Source: Dysgonamonadaceae bacterium (GTDB taxonomy: Bacteria; Bacteroidota; Bacteroidia; Bacteroidales; Azobacteroidaceae). Taken from it: 10,988 nt of DNA. This document shows, piece by piece, positions 6,747-10,988 of the stretch. The translations under genes and the position numbers were made by a program. The stretch covers positions 1 through 10,988 of the forward strand of contig JAISKG010000246.1 in the NCBI GenBank assembly GCA_031261015.1, given 5' to 3'. Numbering within the stretch: position 1 is the stretch's first letter; each line of letters opens with the position of its first letter. The notes under the pieces are model-generated. The model made no database searches, was not told the origin of the DNA, and was given only the letters and a program-made list of their open reading frames with translations.

Positions 6747-7121
6747 ATGACCCAACGACAAAAACAATCGCAAATCCAAAGTTTTCGAGTAGCTTTCGAA
6801 GGCATCGGATTGCTGATCCGCGAGCAATTGCATTTCCGTATTCATTTGATTTTTGCGGCTTTCGCTCTGATCGCCTGCGGCTTTTTTCAAGTGACGAGAA
6901 ACGAATGGATCGCGGTTTTGATTTTGATTGCTTTGGTATTGGCCACCGAAGCCGCCAACACCTGCCTCGAATATCTTTGCGATCTGGTTTCGCCGGGCTA
7001 TCATCCTTTGGTTAAAAAGATTAAAGACATGGCGGCCGGAATGGTTTTGTTATCGGCGATTATCGCGGTCGTGGCCGGTTGCCTTATTTTTATTCCTTAT
7101 ATAATCCAACTATGGGTATGA
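6747..7121 (+). CDS. dgkA: DgkA-family lipid kinase (diacylglycerol or undecaprenol kinase)
   Basis: A small integral membrane kinase of 124 residues with three predicted helices (about 32-49, 53-70, 97-120). The signature EAANTCLEYLCD (68-79) and KKIKDMAAG (90-98) supply residues matching the E. coli DgkA active site: E68, N71, E75, K93 and D94. Family members phosphorylate diacylglycerol (many Gram-negatives) or undecaprenol (Gram-positives); sequence alone does not decide here. The frame is open from 6618, but ATG 6747 is chosen because it gives the family's length and avoids a 95-base overlap with the previous gene; no Shine-Dalgarno sequence is present. The stop is shared with the downstream PAP2 start as ATGA (7118-7121), suggesting translational coupling of a kinase with a phosphatase. 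Confidence 0.93.
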   Translation: MTQRQKQSQIQSFRVAFEGIGLLIREQLHFRIHLIFAAFALIACGFFQVTRNEWIAVLILIALVLATEAANTCLEYLCDLVSPGYHPLVKKIKDMAAGMVLLSAIIAVVAGCLIFIPYIIQLWV

Positions 7122-7843
7122 AATCTGTTTTGTTTTCTCTTGTGGTTTTTATTTTTTCTTGTGGTTTAACAGTAGCTCAGGAGAGCGAGCCTGACAGTTT
7201 GGTTCAATCGAGCGGTTTTCGTTCGGAAACGCTGCTCGTTCCCAGCGGATTGATTGCGTTAAGCATGTATAGCTCGTTTTATTGGGATGAAAATATTCAG
7301 CAACAAGCAATTAAATGGAATGGTAACACACCTTTAGATAACGGATTGATTTTGGTTCCCGGCGCGGCTATTTACATTTTGGATTGGTGTGGAATTCCGA
7401 GCAAACATTCGTTTACCGATAAGACCGTCATTGCAGCTACCACAGCCGCTTTCACTTTAAGTTCCACATTTTTGCTGAAAGCGACTACTCGCCGGATGCG
7501 TCCCAACGAAAACAGCGACCAGTCGTTCCCGTCGGGACATACGGCTGTTGCTTTTGCCTGCGCCGAATTGTTGCGCCAAGAGTATCAGGATCAATCGGTT
7601 TGGTACGGTGTGGCCGGTTACGGAATTGCTTCGGTCAGCGGATTTTTGCGCGTTTACAACAACGATCATTGGTTTTCCGACGTGCTATTTGGAGCAGGCA
7701 TCGGGATTTTATCTGCGCAAATGGCTTATTATCTGTATCCTACGCTCAAAAAAATTTATACGAAAAACGGGAAAAACGATTTGTCGCTTTTCCCGTCGGT
7801 TTCCGAACACGGATTTGGATTGGGTCTAAGTGCGCGGTTCTGA
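7118..7843 (+). CDS. PAP2-family lipid phosphatase with signal peptide
   Basis: 241 residues from ATG 7118. Upstream in-frame ATGs exist (7079, 7112), but 7118 places MKS-VLFSLVVFIF-SCGLTVAQ as a clean signal peptide (cleavage likely after A20) and makes the common ATGA overlap with dgkA. The three phosphatase motifs are intact: K121-x6-R128-P129, PSGH (138-141, catalytic H141) and R178-x5-H184-x3-D188, with the usual SR serine of motif 3 replaced by leucine (L177). Several hydrophobic helices surround them. Possible substrates are undecaprenyl pyrophosphate, phosphatidate or lipid A phosphates; the family does not decide. The catalytic site should face the periplasm. The C-terminus GFGLGLSARF ends in phenylalanine, like an outer-membrane strand. 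Its stop is one base from the convergent nrdJ stop. Confidence 0.92.
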   Translation: MKSVLFSLVVFIFSCGLTVAQESEPDSLVQSSGFRSETLLVPSGLIALSMYSSFYWDENIQQQAIKWNGNTPLDNGLILVPGAAIYILDWCGIPSKHSFTDKTVIAATTAAFTLSSTFLLKATTRRMRPNENSDQSFPSGHTAVAFACAELLRQEYQDQSVWYGVAGYGIASVSGFLRVYNNDHWFSDVLFGAGIGILSAQMAYYLYPTLKKIYTKNGKNDLSLFPSVSEHGFGLGLSARF

Positions 7844-7856
7844 TTTATCCGCACTT
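7828..7856. other. Small hairpin spanning the convergent stop codons
   Basis: AAGTGCG (7828-7834) and CGCACTT (7850-7856) are perfect complements around a 15-base loop that contains both the PAP2 stop (7841-7843) and the nrdJ stop (7845-7847). No T-run follows on either strand, so it is not a standard intrinsic terminator. A role in ending or stabilising both transcripts is possible but a chance match is also plausible. Confidence 0.3.
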
Positions 7857-10382
7857 GGAAGTTCCGCAAGCAGTGCAAGTCAAGCAACCTTCCTGATACA
7901 CAAGCGATTCCTGTCCGCAAGCAGGGCATTTTTGGCCTTTGGCCTGCACGCCTTCCAGCACGTATTTTTTCAGAGCGCGTTCCACGCCGTTTTTCCACGT
8001 GTTGATCGATTCATTGTTTAATTCCAGACCTTGAATCAATTTTATAACTTGTTCTATTGGCATCGAATAGCGCAGCACGCCTGAAATCAATTTGGCATAA
8101 TTCCAATATTCCGGATTGAATTTATCGGACAAGCCTTCGATTGTCGTTTTATGGCCGCGTTTATTTGTGTATTGAAAATCATAGCGTTTGTTGCCGGTTT
8201 CGTCCACATTTTTAATAATCGTTCCGCGTGTAACAGTTTTCGGGAGGAAAATTCCTTCTTCCTCGTCGTTAATACCGGTAAAAATTTCGTAAGGACGATC
8301 ATTGAGCAAACCGATAAAAGCAATCCATTTTTCCTTGTTATTCTGAAACTTAACGATTTCGGCTTCCAATTCACGGGGACGTTTCGGAACGATCACCGGC
8401 GGTTCGGGACAATCTTCGCAATCTTTGCTCTTGTCGGAAGCGGATATCAGCACGCCGCTGCGCGAACCGTCGCGATAAACGGTGCAACCTTTGCAACCTG
8501 ATTTCCAAGCTTCTATATATAAACGGTTGACCAATTCTTCGTCCACATCGCCCGGCAAATTGATCGTCACGCTAATCGAATGATCGACCCATTTTTGAAT
8601 CCGGCCTTGCATTTTCACTTTTTGCACCCAATCCACATCGTTGGCCGTCGCTTTATAATAAGGAGATTTTTCGACCAAAGCATCGATTTCTTCTTCGGAA
8701 TATTTTTTAGCCGTCGGAAACTTGTTGGCCTCCATCCAGTTAACAAATTTGTGATGGAAAACGATGTATTCTTCCCAAGCGTCGCCCACTTCATCCACAA
8801 AATCCACTTTGACGGACGAATCGTTGGGATTCACTTTCCTACGCCGTTTATACACAGGTAGAAAGACCGGTTCGATGCCCGAAGTCGTCTGTGTCATCAA
8901 GCTCGTAGTACCGGTCGGGGCGATCGTGAGGCAAGCAATGTTGCGGCGACCGTATTTTTGCATGTCTTGAATTAATTGTGGATTCGCTTTTTTCAGTCTC
9001 AAAATAAACGGATTACCTTCTTCGCGTGCAGCATCAAAAATCTCGAATGCGCCTCTTTCCTTCGCCATTTCTACCGAAGATCCGTAAGCGGCCAAAGCCA
9101 GAGTTTTTTGAATTTCTTCGGAAAAGTTGGTTGCTTCTTCCGTGCCATAACGATAACCCAAAGCGGCCAGCATGTCGCCTTCGGCCGTAATGCCAACGCC
9201 TGTCCGGCGGCCTAACAAGGTTTTATGACGAATTTTCCCCCAAAGTAATTCTTCCGTGTGCTTCACTTCTTCCATTTCGGGATCAATTTCGATTTTATGC
9301 AGAATAGTGTCGATTTTTTCAATTTCCAGATCAATAATATCGTCCATAATCCGTTGAGCCAAAGCTACATGTTTCTTAAATAACTCGAAATCAAACTTGG
9401 CTTTCGGAGTAAACGGATCCTTCACATACGAATACAAATTGATCGCCAGCAAGCGGCAACTGTCATAAGGGCACAGCGGAATTTCGCCGCAAGGATTGGT
9501 CGAAACGGTGGCAAAGCCCAAATCGGCGTAGCAATCGGGCAGCGACTCCTTAATAATGGTATCCCAGAACAATACGCCCGGTTCGGCCGATTTCCACGCA
9601 TTATGAATAATTTTTTCCCAAATTGCGGAAGCGTTGGTTTCGCGCGTATAAACCGGATTGTCGCTATTGATCGGATATTGCTGCATAAACGGACGATTGT
9701 GAATGACCGACTCCATAAATTCGTCAGTAATTTTAACCGAAACATTGGCTCCGGTGACTTTCCCTTCCGACATTTTGGCGTCGATAAACGATTCTGCATC
9801 GGGATGTTTGACGGAAACGCTCAACATCAATGCGCCACGCCGGCCGTCTTGAGCCACTTCACGTGTCGAATTGGAATAACGCTCCATAAACGGCACTAAA
9901 CCCGTAGAAGTCAGCGCGGAATTTTTGACAGGAGAACCTTTCGGACGAATGTGCGAGAGATCGTGACCCACGCCGCCGCGACGTTTCATCAATTGCACCT
10001 GCTCCTCGTCGATCTTGATGATCGCTCCATACGAATCGGCCGGTCCGTCCAAACCGATCACAAAGCAATTGGAAAGCGAAGCAACTTGATAATTATTTCC
10101 GATTCCGGTCATCGGACTTCCTTGAGGCACAATGTATTGAAAATGGTCGAACAAGTGAAACAATTCTTCTTCCGACAAAGGATTCGGATAATTTTTTTCG
10201 ATCCGGGCAATCTCGCTCGCCAAACGCCGGTGCATGTCCGCCGGCGATTTTTCGTAAATATTGCCGAATGCATCTTTCAACGCATATTTATTGACAAATA
10301 CTTTGGCGGCCAACTCATCGCCCTTAAAATAATCTAACGAAGCTTTGTACGCTTCATCAAAACTGTAAACTTTATTCTCCAT
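7845..10382 (-). CDS. nrdJ: Adenosylcobalamin-dependent ribonucleotide reductase, class II
   Basis: Reduces ribonucleotides to deoxyribonucleotides in the cytoplasm using adenosylcobalamin to make the radical, so no oxygen or NrdB partner is needed. 845 residues, in the range of long NrdJ proteins with C-terminal extensions. The chain has no N-terminal ATP-cone. Active-site elements are C106 (SNCFV), N296-x-C298-x-E300 (NPCGE) and C484 (ACLTI), with RRGGVGHDLSHIRPKGSPV (134-152) and APTGTTSLMTQTTSGIEPV as substrate loops. WKSGCKGCTVYRDGSR (627-641) leads into a TSCPD-like domain (about 675-800), and the tail holds C819, C822, C833, C836, C839 and C844, a zinc-finger or dithiol region. ATG 10382 starts the conserved domain. 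It is monocistronic in the window, convergent with PAP2, and its promoter faces away from folB. Confidence 0.97.
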   Translation of the reverse strand: MENKVYSFDEAYKASLDYFKGDELAAKVFVNKYALKDAFGNIYEKSPADMHRRLASEIARIEKNYPNPLSEEELFHLFDHFQYIVPQGSPMTGIGNNYQVASLSNCFVIGLDGPADSYGAIIKIDEEQVQLMKRRGGVGHDLSHIRPKGSPVKNSALTSTGLVPFMERYSNSTREVAQDGRRGALMLSVSVKHPDAESFIDAKMSEGKVTGANVSVKITDEFMESVIHNRPFMQQYPINSDNPVYTRETNASAIWEKIIHNAWKSAEPGVLFWDTIIKESLPDCYADLGFATVSTNPCGEIPLCPYDSCRLLAINLYSYVKDPFTPKAKFDFELFKKHVALAQRIMDDIIDLEIEKIDTILHKIEIDPEMEEVKHTEELLWGKIRHKTLLGRRTGVGITAEGDMLAALGYRYGTEEATNFSEEIQKTLALAAYGSSVEMAKERGAFEIFDAAREEGNPFILRLKKANPQLIQDMQKYGRRNIACLTIAPTGTTSLMTQTTSGIEPVFLPVYKRRRKVNPNDSSVKVDFVDEVGDAWEEYIVFHHKFVNWMEANKFPTAKKYSEEEIDALVEKSPYYKATANDVDWVQKVKMQGRIQKWVDHSISVTINLPGDVDEELVNRLYIEAWKSGCKGCTVYRDGSRSGVLISASDKSKDCEDCPEPPVIVPKRPRELEAEIVKFQNNKEKWIAFIGLLNDRPYEIFTGINDEEEGIFLPKTVTRGTIIKNVDETGNKRYDFQYTNKRGHKTTIEGLSDKFNPEYWNYAKLISGVLRYSMPIEQVIKLIQGLELNNESINTWKNGVERALKKYVLEGVQAKGQKCPACGQESLVYQEGCLTCTACGTSKCG

Positions 10383-10449
10383 TACTTTACTTTTTTTGTA
10401 TTATTCGTGTATTGTTCTTGAGTGCATGATCTCTCATAATTTCAGACTG

Positions 10450-10481
10450 CAATATTAGTCCTAAATTTTAAATTACACAAA
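10450..10481 (-). promoter_or_regulatory. Probable Bacteroidota-type promoter for nrdJ
   Basis: Read on the minus strand, TTTG (10481-10478) is followed after exactly 20 bases by TAATATTG (10457-10450), one mismatch from the TAnnTTTG -7 box. Transcription would begin near 10446, leaving a leader of about 64 bases before the ATG at 10382. The leader is too short for a cobalamin riboswitch and shows no recognisable one. Confidence 0.5.
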
Positions 10482-10528
10482 CAAAAAACAAAAATAATTC
10501 GCAATTGTTGAAAAGTTTTCCAAAATAT

Positions 10529-10559
10529 TTTGCCGGATCGATTTAATGTTCTATTTTTG
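10529..10559 (+). promoter_or_regulatory. Probable Bacteroidota-type promoter for folB
   Basis: TTTG (10529-10532) and TATTTTTG (10552-10559) are separated by 19 bases and match the -33/-7 consensus TTTG/TAnnTTTG fully. A start near 10563 gives a leader of about 27 bases to the folB ATG at 10590. Its position inside the longer open frame that begins at 10530 supports the later folB start. Confidence 0.6.
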
Positions 10560-10589
10560 TATCGCAATTGTCATTTATTTTTATACAAA

Positions 10590-10943
10590 ATGGTTCAATA
10601 TATCGAATTAAAGGGCATTACTTGTTACGCTTATCACGGCGTAATGGAACAGGAACGCAAAGTAGGAAATTCCTATACGATCGATCTCAAGCTTCATACC
10701 GATTTTTTTCAAGCGATGGAAACCGACGATGTAAACGATACGATCAATTATGCTGCGGTTTATGAAGTAGTGAAGAAAGAAATGGCAATTCCGTCGCATT
10801 TACTGGAGCATGTCGCCGGAAGAATTGTTCGCCGTCTTTTCAATACGTTTCCGGCTATAACGAATATTGAAATCCGGCTGGCAAAACGCAATCCGCCGCT
10901 TTCCGGCGATATTCAGGAGGCTGCGGTTTGCATGCAGACTTAA
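10590..10943 (+). CDS. folB: Dihydroneopterin aldolase
   Basis: Converts 7,8-dihydroneopterin to 6-hydroxymethyl-7,8-dihydropterin and glycolaldehyde in folate synthesis; family members form octamers in the cytoplasm. 117 residues, the usual length of about 120. MVQYIELKGITCYAYHGV matches the family start, with E22 in QERKVGN, Y54 in INYAAVYE, E73 in LLEH (pterin anchor) and K99 in LAKRNPP (catalytic lysine). The open frame extends up to 10530, but those 20 extra residues have no family counterpart and overlap the promoter at 10529-10559, so ATG 10590 is preferred. The gene lies divergent from nrdJ. A second promoter-like pair overlaps its last codons and reads into the next gene. Confidence 0.95.
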   Translation: MVQYIELKGITCYAYHGVMEQERKVGNSYTIDLKLHTDFFQAMETDDVNDTINYAAVYEVVKKEMAIPSHLLEHVAGRIVRRLFNTFPAITNIEIRLAKRNPPLSGDIQEAAVCMQT

Positions 10944-10958
10944 AAATAGCTACCTTTG
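10927..10958 (+). promoter_or_regulatory. Probable promoter for the gene starting at 10963
   Basis: TTTG (10927-10930, inside folB) and TACCTTTG (10951-10958) are spaced by 20 bases and fit the -33/-7 consensus. The ATG at 10963 lies only four bases past the -7 box, so a transcript from this promoter would have almost no leader. Confidence 0.5.
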
Positions 10959-10962
10959 CCTC

Positions 10963-10988
10963 ATGAAAATACTATTTATCGGTGGAAC
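10963..10988 (+). CDS. Start of a probable NAD(P)-binding Rossmann protein, truncated by the window
   Basis: ATG at 10963 opens a frame reading MKILFIGG and leaving the window in an incomplete codon (AC). A short hydrophobic strand followed by GG is how many NAD-dependent epimerases/dehydratases and other Rossmann proteins begin (GGTG pattern). Only eight residues are visible, so this is a guess from the N-terminus, helped by the promoter-like sequence just upstream. Confidence 0.45.

Noticed and set aside
6549..7004. Minus-strand open frame of 151 codons opposite the ATP-grasp-like gene and dgkA.
   Set aside because: The plus-strand frames contain clear family motifs over the same bases; this is a shadow frame.
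7079..7117. Earlier starts for the PAP2 gene.
   Set aside because: They add residues ahead of a well-formed signal peptide and deepen the overlap with dgkA; ATG 7118 gives the standard ATGA coupling.
7154..7165. Possible lipoprotein lipobox around the cysteine in FIFSC of the PAP2 signal peptide.
   Set aside because: The -2 position is phenylalanine, which does not fit a lipobox; ordinary signal peptidase cleavage after TVA fits better.
9951..10337. Plus-strand open frame of 128 codons opposite nrdJ.
   Set aside because: Antisense to conserved NrdJ N-terminal sequence; low-complexity composition and no motif.
10383..10449. Possible cobalamin riboswitch in the nrdJ leader.
   Set aside because: The leader from the best promoter is only about 64 bases, far shorter than the roughly 200 bases needed, and no B12-box-like sequence is visible.
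1..10988. CRISPR arrays, tRNA or rRNA genes, insertion sequences, phage integrase sites.
   Set aside because: No spaced direct repeats, no T-loop GGTTCGAATC-like sequence in a cloverleaf setting, and no transposase or integrase motif were seen; all sizeable spans are filled by ordinary genes.

Overview
The window reads as chromosomal housekeeping DNA from a member of the Bacteroidota, most likely Bacteroidales. The evidence is that the best promoter matches have the Bacteroidota form TTTG-N19/20-TAnnTTTG, start codons mostly lack a usable Shine-Dalgarno sequence, and several proteins (the PF13712-like glycosyltransferase, the BFN-UVR protein, the uncharacterised 396-residue protein) are of types I associate with this phylum. 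No rRNA or other decisive marker is present, so the lineage is inferred.

Layout. Bases 2-130 are the 3' end of a Fur-family regulator, followed 20 bases later by purA (151-1422). A probable intrinsic terminator (1435-1472) and a REP-like palindrome (1480-1548) fill the next gap. From 1601 to 7843 eight plus-strand genes are packed with gaps or overlaps of -29 to +34 bases and look like one transcription unit: a membrane zinc metallopeptidase, a BFN/UVR nuclease-like protein starting at GTG, a YdhF-type aldo/keto reductase, an AT-rich glycosyltransferase, a FecE/BtuD-type ABC ATPase, an unnamed ATP-grasp-like protein, a DgkA-type lipid kinase, and a PAP2 phosphatase whose start overlaps the dgkA stop as ATGA. 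On the minus strand, 10382-7845 encodes an adenosylcobalamin-dependent class II ribonucleotide reductase whose stop lies one base from the PAP2 stop. A 207-base divergent region (10383-10589) carries promoters for nrdJ and for folB (10590-10943). A further gene begins at 10963 and runs off the edge.

Function. Most genes are core metabolism: AMP synthesis (PurA), deoxyribonucleotide synthesis (NrdJ) and folate synthesis (FolB). The kinase/phosphatase pair probably acts on isoprenoid or glycerolipid carriers of the envelope. The least explained part is 4715-6712, where an ABC ATPase with an atypical Q-loop and no partner permease sits directly against an uncharacterised ATP-grasp-like protein. 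No CRISPR array, transposase, phage gene, tRNA or rRNA was seen. I did not find a clearly new multi-gene defence or mobile system.
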